A stretch of 64,000 bases of DNA from Dolomedes plantarius (taxonomy: Eukaryota; Arthropoda; Arachnida; Araneae; Dolomedidae), in contig OU015498.1 of assembly GCA_907164885.2 (NCBI GenBank), forward strand, positions 91,753,733 to 91,817,732. Reading direction: 5' to 3'. The notes below the pieces were generated by a model. It saw only the letters and a list, made by a program, of their open reading frames with translations, was not told the DNA's origin and did no database searches. A program made the translations under genes and the position numbers. This document shows positions 1-10,716 of the stretch, piece after piece (within the stretch, counting starts at the first letter, position 1; each line of letters opens with the position of its first letter).

Positions 1-1087
1 ATACAGGAACACGCGAAAATATGCTGCTACAAGCACGGAAACATTGGATCAACTGCTAATACTTCTTCTCAGCAAAAATAGTTCAAAGGGCATCGCCACG
101 AACTCTAGTGGTTGTTTCCGTCCAAGGAGTCAGAGTTTTTGCGTCATGATGCCCTGTTTAAACTAGTTGGTTACATGTTTAATTTATTTTAGAAAGTAAA
201 CCAAACTGTTTTGCGAAATTTACGTGCATGTTACCACAGAGGTAAACTGGCTCATGTTTTGTTTAGGTGTAACAAACTAGCAGTGAACAAAATATCCACG
301 CATACGCCGAATAACACTATATAAAGATCTTTCATTTCTTTTATCCCATAAGAAAGTAATTATCTCTCTAAAAAATTATGTCATAAAATGCGATATAGGA
401 AGATGATAATGTGACGCCATGCTTACATCTCATTTACATGGGAAGTTATGTTAAAAGAAATTTACCGATCCTCATACATGGATTAAGTGAACTATTTTCC
501 CTGTTGCATCTTCAACGGGAAATAGTTTAAAATTAGGAAGCTAAGAAGAACATCATATGGGCTGACCTATCAACAGCAAAAGATTTCAGTATCTTCTTAC
601 ACTATTAAATATGTTTTCGTCTTTTAGCTTTCTAATTCACTTATTAAATTTCCCCTTTATAATAAATACTTAATTCAGATAGATAACTTAGGAGTCATAT
701 GAAGGTAGAAATGAACATCGCAGTTGCAAAAAAAATGGCTATAGATGGTTGATTTAGGATCGTTACGATCACCTGTTGCAAAACAAGATCTTAGACCAGC
801 CATATTCAACCTTTTACTTTCTCTTGGGCAGCAGCCATATGTTTGCTATATTACGCGGGCCAAAACATAGTACATTATACCTTATAATATAATAATGTAA
901 AAAATAAAACTCAAAACCTAAAAATATTCGAACATTTATTTTAAAAGGGAGTGTGGGTTTTTTACTTTGAGAATTTTTTTTTTCCAATGCGGAGGCACTT
1001 GTCGTCAAACATTCGCCTGAACTACGCTGCAATTTTATTTATGGGGGCACTATATAGGCGGACAGCATTACCCCATATGAAGGGACG
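1..1087. other. Intergenic AT-rich DNA, no gene seen
   Basis: I see no coding sequence, RNA gene or repeat that I can name here. Two short overlapping frames around 814-1256 on opposite strands have no recognisable motif, and one of them runs through a SINE, so I treat them as chance. Base composition is AT-rich like the rest of the spacer DNA. Confidence 0.6.
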
Positions 1088-1184
1088 ATACGAACGGAGG
1101 CATTTTTTGTGGCGCGACGCCAGGATTCGATCCGAGCACCCTCAGCACCGAAAACCAGCGCGCTGTACCACTGGGCCGCCACAA
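1088..1184 (-). repeat. tRNA-derived SINE, family B, copy 1
   Basis: Read on the minus strand this starts GTGGCGGCCCAGTGGTACAG (an A-box-like start) and contains CTCGGATCGAATCC, a good RNA polymerase III B box, followed by a short tail. A second copy with the same head and the same tail (AAAATGCCT...CGTTCGT) lies at 7245-7340. A tRNA-like head in two dispersed copies with the same non-tRNA tail is the pattern of a SINE, not a resident tRNA gene. The acceptor stem does not pair properly. Confidence 0.6.
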
Positions 1185-1279
1185 GCCCCAAATTTTTTGA
1201 CTATTTTATACAAATTTGGTTTATATATGCTACATGTTATTCGCATACATCATTAAGGTAAGAATCTCTAAACCGATTT

Positions 1280-1485
1280 CATAACTAAAATTTGGAAATA
1301 TTATTTGCATTTTTAAAAAATGTCCCAAGGTGTAAAATTTCTTTATCTATTACGGAGTACAATCTTTTTTTTTTTTTTTTAAATCTTTAAATCCAAGTCA
1401 TCAAACCTTGAACACATTTTCTCCATAGGTTAACATTGAGGTGAGGGAATCCAATAGGGTTAGTACACAGCAGCCTTAACTATCT
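1280..1485 (-). mobile_element. Partial copy of TTAA-type foldback MITE (family M)
   Basis: The segment ends with the same inverted terminus as the complete copy at 39450-39875: the reverse complement of its right end reads TTAAGGCTGCTGTGTACTAA and continues into the shared CCTATTGG and GGTTAACCTATGG blocks. The partner terminus is missing, so this is a truncated copy. No coding capacity. Confidence 0.65.
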
Positions 1486-1626
1486 AATTATATCTTGTAA
1501 ATAGCCATAGATGTGAGTGTTTGTAATTAAAGCGTAAAATATATCAGTCGTAGTATTATTTGAAGTGAGAATGATTTTTCCAACCATCAAGGATAATCAT
1601 CAACTCATGCCCGTGTTTCGATCATG
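1486..1626. other. Short spacer
   Basis: AT-rich spacer between a MITE fragment and a SINE; nothing recognised. Confidence 0.5.
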
Positions 1627-1812
1627 AAGGTTTGGTTTGGTTTGGAGCGATAGGTCGATTTTTGCTACACGATGGTTAATTAGACCCGGATCTACTGCTT
1701 AAAACCGATTCCGAACGGCTACAAACGTCCATGCCAAGAGTTGGATTCGAACCCACAGACTTTGGTACCCAATGCCAGCGCCCTAGCCATCCGGCCATTG
1801 TCCGGCTCAATC
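1627..1812 (-). repeat. tRNA-derived SINE, family A, copy 1
   Basis: On the minus strand a tRNA-like head (GGCCGGATGGCTAGGGCGC as A-box part, GGGTTCGAATCC as B box) is followed by a body containing CGTTCGGAATCGG, a GTGTAGCAAAAAT block and a tail of GGTTTGGTTT repeats. Copies with the same head, body and tail occur at 5276-5463 (minus) and 49445-49620 (plus). The order of tRNA head, unrelated body and simple 3' tail defines a SINE mobilised by a partner LINE. Confidence 0.8.
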
Positions 1813-1976
1813 ATGAAGGTAAGCAGTCAAATAGAAATTACCTTCTTACAAGATAATTTCGAACACGGTGAATAGCAAGTGACGGTATAGATTTTCAATC
1901 CCAGTGTCAGGCTGTGAGGAATTTTCCTCCGAGTATTCTTCTAATCTGTGATTATAAAAGTGTATAGAGGTAAGCA

Positions 1977-2152
1977 TTCAATAATTACAAGATTAAAAAG
2001 AACTTTTTATATACCATGTTTTTAAATTTTCTGTTGAATCATATAAACTTGACAATTCTATGTATTAATAAATACTTTTTAAAAATTTTTTTGATGAATT
2101 TTCGCATCAACTTGAAAGAAAATGAAGTTAATTGGAACTTAACTTGCGTGTA
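1977..2152. repeat. 175 bp dispersed repeat, copy 1
   Basis: This block is repeated in direct orientation at 3539-3713 with small differences. Shared landmarks are AACTTTTTATATA, TTTTCTGTTGAATCATA, GACAATTCTATGTATTAAT and AATGAAGTTAATTGGAA. It has no coding potential. It is probably a fragment of an interspersed repeat whose full extent is not visible here. Confidence 0.7.
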
Positions 2153-3249
2153 ACTTTTCGTTCCCGTCCCGGCTGATAGATGGCATCACCAGTCTACAAA
2201 ACAAAATTAACTTAAAATGAATTCAATTCTGCTTAAAGATGGCTAAAAGTATTAAAATAATGCATTGTCATCGTGTTCTGAGCTATTCTAAAAGTTTCAA
2301 ATGTCTAGCTAGTCGGGAAGTTAGTTAAAAATCGATTGCAAGATTTGTACTGGACAAACACACACACAAACAAGAAAGAGAGTCAATAAAAACATGGTAG
2401 AAATGCAGCACGTTAGTTTCAAAATTTTTAAAATTTTCAGTAGTTAATTTTTTTACAGGGCATTAAATTATAATTTAATGACTAGTTTGTTTCATCGATG
2501 ACTTTTCCCTCTTTTTTGATATTTGTAATTAGACAAGTACTACTGCAATATTCTCTACGATTTTTATGTTCCTTTAACATTTAAAAATATATAATAATGA
2601 TAAAAAAAAATCCGTGATTAGTTGTTTTATTTGATCCATGGATTTAACTTAAAATAGTGTAACGTATATTTCACCAAAATGTTATATCTTAGAAATTTGA
2701 GTCCCTAGGCAAAAACTAATGCCATATTTAAACTCAGGGCATCAAATTCATCTAAAATCAGCTCTAAATACCCCGGCACCAAAACCACTGCTGACCTGTG
2801 TAATTGATCGTACCGATAAATTTTTTTCAGTATTTAATTAAAATAAAAATATTTTTGAAAATTCCAAGCATTGCTTTCGAAGGTCTGTTTACATATAGAA
2901 GATATGTTTACATGCAGAAAACAGAATTCAACAATATATATTTGTTAATCTGGGATTAGTAAAATGCTGAGAGGAGAATTCCCCATAGAATTTAACAATA
3001 GGATTGGAGATCTGAACGGTCAACTCAGTTATCACCTTGAATTACGACACATCATCTACCGCCAAGTAAACCTCGGTTATCGATCCAGTTCAGTCTGGAG
3101 TTGTTAAATCTGGACTCTTTAGGAGACAGATGTAACATGCCAATCTTATTCTCGTATCTCTTTCGTCTCATATTTAAGTTGGCACCTACCTTTAAAGAAC
3201 TGCGGGCTCACAATTTATGTAAGAATCTACAAAGTCTACTTATATTCAA
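2153..3249. other. Intergenic stretch, no gene recognised
   Basis: AT-rich sequence with no supported coding frame. A 72-codon frame at 3101-3319 runs into the Helitron relic and has no motif, so it is not called. Confidence 0.55.
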
Positions 3250-3545
3250 CTATCTGAATACCCATGCTTCGCTACGGAGTACATTCAAATTAAATACAAC
3301 AGTCAATGTATGTGATTAATTTTTTGTTTAATATCCATAAAACATGCTAATTTGAATTAAATTCTTTAAAAACTTCCATTTCAATTAGTATAGTGGTTAA
3401 ATTTTATCTTTTACCGTATTTCAATTTTTTTGTCAATTTATTTCGTTGCTATGCACGTGACGCAAAATTAATTTAAAGTATCACAAAAAGAAAAGAAACC
3501 AAGTGATCTGCATTTAATAAATTAAATTCTAAAAGTTTATCTTTA
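3250..3545 (-). mobile_element. Non-autonomous Helitron relic, copy 1
   Basis: The left end, CTATCTGAATACCCATGCTT followed by CGCTACGGAGTAC, matches the better preserved copy at 25413 (CTAGCTGAAAACCCGCACTT). The match continues through AATTAAATACAAC, GTCAATGTATG and a distal block with GCATTTAATAAATTAAATTC. On the minus strand the family would end in CTAG next to a small GC hairpin, which is the Helitron 3' signature. In this copy the terminal CTAG has decayed to ATAG. Confidence 0.5.
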
Positions 3546-3713
3546 ATAATTACAAGATAAAAAGAACTTTTTATATAACATGTTTTTAAATTTTCTGTTG
3601 AATCATACAATTTTGACAATTCTATGTATTAATGAATACTTTTTAAAAATTTTTTGATGAATTATCCCATTAACTTGAAAGTAAATGAAGTTAATTGGAA
3701 GTTAACTTCGAGT
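3539..3713. repeat. 175 bp dispersed repeat, copy 2
   Basis: Direct repeat of 1977-2152, joined to the end of the Helitron relic. See copy 1 for the shared landmarks. Confidence 0.7.
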
Positions 3714-4058
3714 GCCATGAACGGATGAAATTAATATGGAGTGAATAAATGTATTTTTCAGCCTTAGATAAAACCATAAAGTATTTTAGAATATTATACA
3801 ACCAAGCTTGTGTGTACTATTTTCACAACATTTGAGAATTCATAACGTGGCATTTTGGGATTAAATTTTAACATAACGACTAGCTTTATTTATAAAACGG
3901 AGGGGGGGGGAACTTTTCTATCACGTACATTAATTTTCTTAAAAAGCTCCTGCGCTTTGCTACAGTAACATAAACAGGTAATAAAATCTTACATTTATTC
4001 ATATTTTAAGCTTTTTTTTACAAAAAAAAACTTACTAACTCATTCGCATGTTACAAAT
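3714..4058. other. Spacer with a G homopolymer
   Basis: AT-rich spacer; a run of G occurs at about 3901-3910. No gene recognised. Confidence 0.5.
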
Positions 4059-4262
4059 CTGGCCCCGAGATAGCCTAGAGTTAACACGTTGGGTTTCAGA
4101 CGACCGCCATTAAATACCATCGTGTCCAATCTGGATATGGGGAAGTTTAATCTGTAGACCGGAAAGTCCTTCTACGAAGTCAAAGAGGGTGGGGGAAGGT
4201 ACAAGCCTCTCCCCCTCACCCCCAGATGTCACCACTGGAGTTACTGGGTCGAAATTGTGGTG
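4059..4262 (+). repeat. tRNA-derived SINE, family C, copy 1
   Basis: The head GGCCCCGAGATAGCCTAGAG looks like an A-box region. The body contains ACCGGAAAGTCCTTCTACGA and a GAGGGTGGG block. A second copy at 4865-5060 shares CTGGAAAGTCCTTCTAAGAG and the GAGGGTGGGAGGAGG block. The internal B box is poor, so assignment to a SINE rests mainly on the repetition and the tRNA-like start. Confidence 0.45.
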
Positions 4263-4347
4263 GCACCTTGTCGGGTTAATTTTGCTGCATAAGGGATAAT
4301 TGGACCTACAATTTAAAGCTAATTAGAGCGGCTACAGATACGCATGA

Positions 4348-4560
4348 CGATTGGTGGGTCTGAGGTATCCAAGTGATAGCGCTTCGGCTTTCGGTTCGAA
4401 TCCGGAAAAGGGCCATTAGATTCATTGATGTTGGTTGGTTGGTTGGTTGGTTGTCGTGTCCATGGACAGTCAAGGTAGATGGCACTGTGGGCGGTCCACA
4501 CAGCATCAGTTATCTCGAGGTAATTGTCCGCATAAAGGTCCTCTTGGGGACAATCACTAA
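4348..4560 (+). repeat. tRNA-like SINE with (GGTT)n tract
   Basis: GGTGGGTCTGAGGTATCCAA resembles an A box and TTCGGTTCGAATCCGGAAAA contains a good B box, about one tRNA length apart. It is followed by a body with five GGTT units (about 4430-4450). A related GGTT-rich block interrupts the coding region of TE-B near 57080. Which SINE family this belongs to is not clear. Confidence 0.5.
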
Positions 4561-4864
4561 TCTGCTGCATTGCAGCCATTATTGCAGGGGTTATTCAGTG
4601 TCGGGACAGTTTCTGCAATTAGTATAAGTCCTGGTTCCATCCTGTTGAATTCTCATCCCTCTGATGTGCCGAGTTCTCTGTTTTGTTAAGGTTTTTGTAA
4701 TTTTTCTGTTGGTGTTTAGTTCGCGGATCTGATATTTTAATTCGATGACCCCATTTCTGAATTTAGACTTAACAACTGAGTTAATGTCACAAAGTGTGAA
4801 AGAATGAGGAGATTCCTCATTTAGTTGTCTCGCTTCTTTAGCCAAGGCGTCAGCAACCTCGTTA

Positions 4865-5060
4865 CCATCAATGCCTCGTTACCATCAATTCATTCGCATC
4901 CGTCGCATCGGGACGGATATGGGCCCGTTAAATCCACAAACTGGAAAGTCCTTCTAAGAGGTCAGAGAGGGTGGGAGGAGGTAGGCACCTTACACATGTC
5001 GCCTCGTGGGTTTCTCAGTAAAAATTGAGCGGGCTCATGGCTAAATCGGGCTCCGATACT
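4865..5060 (+). repeat. tRNA-derived SINE, family C, copy 2
   Basis: Shares the GGAAAGTCCTTCTA block and the following GAGAGGGTGGGAGGAGGT block with 4059-4262, and adds a 3' part (GGCTAAATCGGGCTCCGATA) that the first copy lacks. Several short frames cross it but none carries a motif. Confidence 0.45.
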
Positions 5061-5275
5061 TGCGATGCCGTTGTCAATCCGAGCTGCATTCCTCTGCCCT
5101 CTGCCATCTATGGACCTCATCTGGAGTTGTTCAAGCGATGTGGGGGGGGGGGATATGATAAAAATAAATTATATAAATCTAGTCTTAGAGGTTTTAAGAA
5201 TAATTTTTCACCCGCATTCAGCCCGAAACGAGATTTATCGGTATTGAATTTAAGAAGATTCACTGGCATATAAAC

Positions 5276-5463
5276 AAACGGTTTGACTTGGTTTGGGGCG
5301 CTACGGTAAACTTTTGCTACCCGTGGGACAATTAGATCGGTACCTACCGCTTAAAGCCGATTCCGAACGGCAAACAAACGTCCGTGCCAAGAGTGGGATT
5401 CGAACCCACAGACTCCAGTACCAAATGCCAGCACCCTAGCCATTCGGCCATCGTCCGGCTGAC
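5276..5463 (-). repeat. tRNA-derived SINE, family A, copy 2
   Basis: On the minus strand it has the same order as copy 1: a tRNA-like head with B box GGGTTCGAATCCC, a body with CGTTCGGAATCGG and a tail of CCAAGTC-type repeats. It differs from copy 1 at many positions, so the two insertions are old or come from different subfamilies. Confidence 0.8.
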
Positions 5464-7244
5464 ATACAAACGGAAAATGATTTAAATTTATCCAATGAAT
5501 TCTACTGCCAGATTATCGCCTCAGCTAAAAAAGACTTGAAAAATAAAAGCCGTTTCCTAAATTTTTCCTCTTATCAACGGAATAAATATTCAAATTATTC
5601 TTTTAAAACATCTATAAACTCATTTTTCTATAATCTGTATTCTTTATAAAACTCGGTGATAAGTTCAGACAAATTAAACCTCTTAAAACTTCATTGGAAA
5701 AGAAATATACAATACCAAGAGAGTTTTTCCGAGACAATGCTTTCAGATCTATTTAAAAGCTACATAAACAGAGATCGTCTTTTCTTTACTCAACGGTATT
5801 ATCAAGCGCAAACGACCATGCTCTAAAAACATGGAAATACATCCTCTCGCAAATCAAGTTTCGAGTCACGTATTTCAGGGTTTATAATGTGTTACACCGA
5901 TTATCATGCGCGGAGTAAACACTGTCTGAAAGAAAAGTTATCGCAGTTACTGAGTGATCCATTACAATTTCTTATAATGATGAAACATTGCAGAGGTGTG
6001 TTGTACAACGCTTCGCATTTTTGTTTTAAATTATTATTATTATTGCTTTTACTTACATTCACTACTTGAAACACATTTTGTATTGTAATCCTTTATCAGT
6101 AACGTGAAAAAACAGCAAATAGACGTCATTAAATTCTGTAATGTGTCCTCACACGTATACAAATAAATAAATTCATATAATTGCTTTTGATTTAAAGGCA
6201 ATTTTTACTAAAATGTATTAGCATCAGAGTCATGCTAAGAGAGTCATGCTAAGAGAGTCATGAATCAGAGTCATGCTATGCGAAGTAAAACTCAAAATAT
6301 TTTTTTAGTTTTAATTTTTCTAGCGTATGTCAGATAATGATAAAAATATATGGAAAAAAAGACATTCCAATCAATTAATAGATATTTGTGGTTACGTTCG
6401 AAGCTACCGAAGCATACCTATATATACATATATTAGATAATTTACCATAAAATACTCTTTAATTTACGTTAATTGTATTTTATTAAAAATATTTTTTATA
6501 ATTTTAAAAATACAACTTAATTTGTATACCTATAAGTAGATACACATGATTATAGTAATAGAAGAAAAAAATCCAATATTTGTTACAACATACCTGCTTC
6601 ACAGTTTTAACATTTCAACTACAGGAAGGGAGCAAGAAAACGTTTTCTATGGTAGTTTGACGTAATGAAGTTTTCAGGAGGCTGTTTATACCTCTTTCAA
6701 TACCAATAGTCTCAGACGAAGATTCACCTTATAGTTTACGTTTCACGGTTTGATAACGTGCTGAATCTACTAGTGTAACGTTTGCCTAAGTGATAGTGGA
6801 CACTTTGCCGAAGATTTATATGTTTCAGGGTCTAGGAAGCCGCAACCAGGATGTAGGAGGTAGAAAAAAATAGATCGGACCCGGACGGGCAAAGATGCCC
6901 CCGGGTCAAGCTAATAGGACAGTATTGTGCTGAAGCGTTTAAGGGGAAACTATTATGTTATGTCTAATAAAGAAAGGGATGCATTTTACGACTGTATTCC
7001 ATCCCATCTTATCAGTCTTTCTTTAACAAAAAAATAAAGAACTTCGTGCCTTTTAAGGGTTTAAGTGGCTTTTTTGGAAAAATGAAAGGAAAGCGAAGAG
7101 TGTAAGCTGATTCTTAAAACCGGTGGATTGATTCTTTAAAGCGAAAATTTTAATATGGAAATAATACATTTGTTTTTGTGATATTGATTCTTATAAACGG
7201 TTGATTCTTATAACCACTGATCACTATAAGCGGTGGTTACTGTA
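5464..7244. other. Intergenic stretch with a short tandem repeat
   Basis: No gene recognised. At 6228-6278 a motif like GAGTCATGCTAA is repeated about four times in tandem. The small frame at 5887-6069 ends in a leucine run from a (TTA)n tract and is not considered a gene. Confidence 0.55.
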
Positions 7245-7340
7245 CGACACGAACGTAGGCATTTTAGTGACGCTTCGCCGGGATTCGATCCGAGCACTTT
7301 GAGCCCCGAAAGCCAGCGCGTTGTTCCACAAGGCCGCCAC
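7245..7340 (-). repeat. tRNA-derived SINE, family B, copy 2
   Basis: The minus strand reads GTGGCGGCCTTGTGGAACAA, then CTCGGATCGAATCCCGGCG and the same AAAATGCCTACGTTCGT tail as 1088-1184. Confidence 0.6.
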
Positions 7341-7746
7341 GGACGTCACATATTTGCAGTATGTTGAAATATATATAATTTACACTGTGATCCATTATAT
7401 CTGATATTGTGTTCTTGTTTTGGCAACACATGAATTAACACACGTCTGCAATGAGTGTGTACTTTTCAGTGTGTATTTGAATACTGCAATCTGATTGGTT
7501 GTTGCCATGGAATGAGTTGGTAACTATGAGTAAAAGAGCAGTTGGCTCTCGGATGTAAAATGACTAGGACCAGTTTATCCCCTGTTAAGGAACCGTACAA
7601 GGTATGTTGAAAAATTGTATAAATCTTCATATCTTTTTGTATAAATCTTCATATCAGGTTAATTATTTTATATGTTATAGTAGATTGTAATCAAGAACAA
7701 AAATGTCCTTTTTGAGAGAAGTATTTGAATTTTATGCATTATATAA

Positions 7747-7748
<2 letters not shown>
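7341..7748. other. Spacer, nothing recognised
   Basis: AT-rich DNA with no supported gene. A 20 bp motif (TATAAATCTTCATATC) is present twice at about 7618-7657. Confidence 0.5.

Positions 7749-7833
<85 letters not shown>
7749..7833. repeat. (TA)n microsatellite
   Basis: About 42 uninterrupted AT units. It forms, with 7979-8054, a pair of TA tracts around a small MITE. Long tyrosine-isoleucine reading frames across such tracts are artefacts. Confidence 0.95.
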
Positions 7834-7836
<3 letters not shown>

Positions 7837-7976
7837 TGCTAGATTTTAAGAAATAGAGGTGCTGGAACGGTAACCTTCCGGGGTGTGTGTGTGTGTGTGG
7901 GGGGGGGGTATTCCAAATTATTGATAAAGAGAGGTACCGGAACACCGTTCCGGCGCGTTCCCCCTCAAATCTAGCC

Positions 7977-7978
<2 letters not shown>
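7834..7978. mobile_element. Small MITE flanked by TA tracts
   Basis: The left end reads CAGTGCTAGATTTTAAG and the reverse complement of the right end reads CAGGGCTAGATTTGAGG, giving an imperfect inverted terminus of about 14 bp starting with CAG. The interior has GGTGCTGGAACGG, a (GT)n/G run and GGTACCGGAACACCGTTCC, itself partly self-complementary. At about 145 bp there is no coding capacity. CAG-type ends would fit a hAT-like MITE, but the TA flanks prevent reading a target duplication. Confidence 0.5.
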
Positions 7979-8036
<58 letters not shown>

Positions 8037-8054
8037 ATATATATATATATATAA
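7979..8054. repeat. (AT)n microsatellite
   Basis: About 37 AT units with a single interruption (ATCTAT) near 8034. Confidence 0.95.
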
Positions 8055-8057
8055 TAC

Positions 8058-8447
8058 AACCTTTGTCCAAAAAGTTCGGTTAATGACTTCATAGTGTTCA
8101 CGGTCGTCAGAATTTGCAACCGGCACATACCGTGCCGGACAGGTAAAGGCTGGTCTGAACCAGTTCCTGAACTTCGGCCTGCGAGTTAGCTTATCGTGTG
8201 GAAGCAGTTCATTGTGGAGTGAAGGTGTGCGGTAGGTCGAAATTCAAAATGAATCAGCGAACGAATATGCTGTTCTGTTTCAAACTTAGAAAATCAGCGA
8301 AAGAGACTCATGAAATGCTGCTAAAAGTTTACGAAGAACGTGCCGTCATCTTGAAGTGCGTGTATGAGGAGTTTAAACGCTTCTGAGAAGGGCGGGACAC
8401 CATTGAAGACGCCCCCCGAAGTGGTCGGCTTGCAACTGCACGCATCA
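8058..8447 (+). pseudogene. Truncated mariner-family transposase, N-terminal part
   Basis: The frame from 8249 encodes MNQRTNMLFCFKLRKSAKET and continues through EMLLKVYEERAV, then a stop, then EGRDTIEDAPRSGR. This is the paired helix-turn-helix region of mariner-type transposases, where a KLGKSATET-like motif and an EDxPRSGRP-like linker are usual. The catalytic DDD domain is absent: the sequence passes directly into the tRNA array at about 8448. The upstream part (GTCCAAAAAGTTCGGTTAA) would be the element's 5' non-coding region. It is about 390 bp of an expected 1.3 kb and carries at least one stop (TGA at 8384). Confidence 0.75.
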
Positions 8448-8567
8448 ATATTAATTACATAAATAAAAAAATTCCCCACAATGAAGTATTCATTTACACA
8501 TTATGTAAATTTCTTCTAGAATTTGCTGAAACACTGGTCTGAAAATAAAATAAAAACTTGAATCATT

Positions 8568-8639
8568 GTTTCCGCTCGTGGTCGAACCGAGGACATTGCG
8601 CGCCGGAAGTGCGTGTGAATACAATTACACTACGAAAAT
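8568..8639 (-). pseudogene. tRNA-Val-like gene, monomer a, unit 0 (decayed)
   Basis: This 72 nt tRNA-shaped sequence has a good B box, but the acceptor stem is damaged (AATTTTCG against CGGAAAC). The seven-base anticodon loop reads TTCCGGC, anticodon CCG, and its stem has mismatches. All a-type copies share this altered anticodon, so the change predates amplification of the unit. Confidence 0.7.
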
Positions 8640-8905
8640 TACATTCTCCGATTTAAGGAAAAACAAATTTTTTACAATTTAAAGTAAAAAAAATGAAAAT
8701 ATGGGTACTATATTGTGTTTCTAATATTGTATACTCTGAGAAACGATAGTATAATCTACTTTTTTGAGAGCATTGAATTTTATATACCGAATTACATACG
8801 TTAAAAAAACCTTTAAATCTGGTTCGATCGCGTTTTATTTCCAAAAGTAAAAGCTTACAATCTTCGAAACACTCTTGTTAAAAGATACTATAAATTGCAA
8901 TGTTT

Positions 8906-8977
8906 GTTTCCGCTCGGTATCGAACCGAGGACATTGCACGTGTGAAGCGCACGTGATAACCACTACACTACAGAAAC
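8906..8977 (-). tRNA. tRNA-Val(CAC), structurally intact
   Basis: Read on the minus strand the sequence folds as a complete cloverleaf. The acceptor stem GUUUCUG pairs with CGGAAAC (one G-U), the A box is TAGTGTAGTGG, the anticodon stem UGCGC pairs with GUGCA (one G-U), the loop is UUCACAC with anticodon CAC, and the T stem CUCGG pairs with CCGAG around a loop that supplies B box GGTTCGATACC. The base after the 3' end would be A, as usual for a valine discriminator. A TTTT on the minus strand lies about 23 nt downstream (plus 8880-8883) and could end Pol III transcription. It is the only copy here without a broken pair, so it is the best candidate for an expressed gene. Confidence 0.8.
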
Positions 8978-9256
8978 CACACCTACGGGTTTAAATTAAT
9001 AGTATTATATAGATTATCAAACGGTAGAGTGAATACAAAATCTCGAAAATTTACTTATAGAACGAACTTTTATTTTCCTCCATTTTCTAATCCATTTATT
9101 AATCTTTCCCACGCACGATACATTAGTTAATTACTCTTAAATAGCAGAAATCTCCCATACACCTAAAAATTAAAAATTTGTATGCAATTCTTTAACGTAT
9201 ATACTTTAAAAAAATATTTATATGAAATCTGCAGTAAAATTTTAAACTTTGCAAGT

Positions 9257-9328
9257 GTTTCCGCTCGGGATCGAAACGAGGACCTTGCGCTTGTGAAGCG
9301 CACGTGATAACCCCTACACTACGGAAAC
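9257..9328 (-). tRNA. tRNA-Val(CAC)-like, monomer c, unit 0
   Basis: The acceptor stem GUUUCCG/CGGAAAC is perfect and the anticodon loop is UUCACAA with anticodon CAC. One T-stem pair is lost because the B box reads CGTTTCGATCC instead of CGGTTCGATCC. It may be a pseudogene. Confidence 0.6.
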
Positions 9329-9624
9329 TACACAGTATACCGAAGTAAGTTAAATTGTTTTTATCAAGGAATTGAAAAATGAATATGTGAATACAAAAAT
9401 ATCCTTTCATATTGGATTTTCTTTCTATTCTCCTAAAAATCAATCGGTTTTTGTTCGTGCCAGCGATGCACTAATTTTTTATCCTGGGTTACATGCATCA
9501 ATTAAATTGAATTAAGTTAATATTTTTTCATATTTCATTCTTTAAACTATAATTTTAATAATATTATAATATACTATCCAAATGTACGTCTCGTTTAAAG
9601 ATAAGTTTGTGTCTTCAGATTTAT

Positions 9625-9692
9625 TCTCGTTAGCAAAACCGATAAATTTGCACGAGAGAAGAGCATGCGATAATCAGCACACTACAGAAAAA
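9625..9692 (-). pseudogene. tRNA relic, monomer d, unit 0
   Basis: The minus strand still shows a D-arm-like TAGTGTGCTGATTATCGC, followed by a stem-like block and a decayed T arm (AAATTTATCGGTTTTGC). It sits about 370 bp from c and, after removing the Helitron, about 340 bp from the next a, where a fourth tRNA is expected. It is repeated at about 11776, 13175, 14235 and 24600. Confidence 0.55.
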
Positions 9693-9718
9693 TTTCCCTT
9701 AACTGAATTTATATGGTA

Positions 9719-10468
9719 CTAGCATTAAAGCCCGGCGTTGCCCGGGTAGATATATAGATGTTAAATTTTTCATGAATATTGAAGTCTTCGATTGCCTTCT
9801 TCTTCTGTTTCGACTACTCTTTGTGGTTGTTTTCTTTTCGCATCAGAAGACTTTCCAAACGAAGCACGTTTCTTTGGTGGCATTATTAGTTTTTATCCTT
9901 TATTTTAATTAAAGATAAACATCCAGATGCATTTATTCCTTTATACTTTTTAAGAGCGTCATCCGTTTAAGAATCCGTTAAAAAAATCGTCTGCATCACT
10001 TTCCGCATGAAAACGAATCATCTGCAGATTTCACAAAGTAGATCCAGGAAAGTTGTGCTTATCTGGGGAGATTTGTGGTTCTTCCGTTTTTTTTATCTGG
10101 GTAGGCTTTGTGTTTGAGTCGGTGTTGGCCATTGACAAAGGTCATTCCCAATCCTCATCCTCCCGCGCATTGGAATTTGACCCCCCCCCCCGTCACCCCC
10201 AAACCAACCAATCTGAACGCAACCCCTCTGAAAGCAGCTGGTTAGGGAAAAGAGCTATCCACAGGGGGTACGCGCACCTCTTATAGGCACAAAAAAAACC
10301 TTAAAAAATTAATTGAAAGAAAACTAATTGCGCCCCAAATTTCGTTTTTCCTTATTTAAGTTTCTCGGGTTCTAAATGTTAACTGTGCCGAATTTGGTCC
10401 CGGTGGGTGAAACAGTATATGATTCTATAGCGGACAAACAAACAGACAAGCTCTTATATATATATAGA
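9719..10468 (-). mobile_element. Non-autonomous Helitron (750 bp) in the tRNA array
   Basis: On the minus strand the element begins TCTATATATATATAAGAGC and ends GGGCTTTAATGCTAG. A GC hairpin (CCCGG / CCGGG around AACG) lies just before the terminal CTAG. A TC start, CTRR end, 3' hairpin and insertion between A and T with no duplication are the Helitron signature. Removing 9719-10468 joins GGTA to TTATGTCATAG, exactly the uninterrupted sequence in the next unit at about 11866. There is no Rep/helicase coding, so it moved in trans. A G/C-rich part with a C run at about 10183-10199 lies inside. Confidence 0.85.
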
Positions 10469-10716
10469 TTATGTCATAGTAAAATTAAATATGAATGCAT
10501 GGTCACAAAAATTTGCTTATCATTTTTAAATATACTTTTATTCTTTATCTAATAGATCGAAAGAACATTCACAGAGGCGACGCACAAAAATAGCAATAAA
10601 TAATTACATACATAAAAAAATTCCCCACAATGACGTATTCTTTTACACATTATGTAAATTTCTTCTAGAATTTGCTGAATAACTGGTCTGAAAAGAAAAT
10701 AAGAACTTAAATCATT

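Noticed and set aside
1088..1184. Functional tRNA gene
   Set aside because: The acceptor ends do not pair and the same head with the same non-tRNA tail recurs elsewhere, so it is a SINE.
814..1256. Two small opposite-strand frames at the start of the window
   Set aside because: No domain, no signal, and one crosses a SINE.
4825..5273. Cluster of three small plus-strand frames
   Set aside because: They overlap a SINE-like repeat and carry no recognisable domain.
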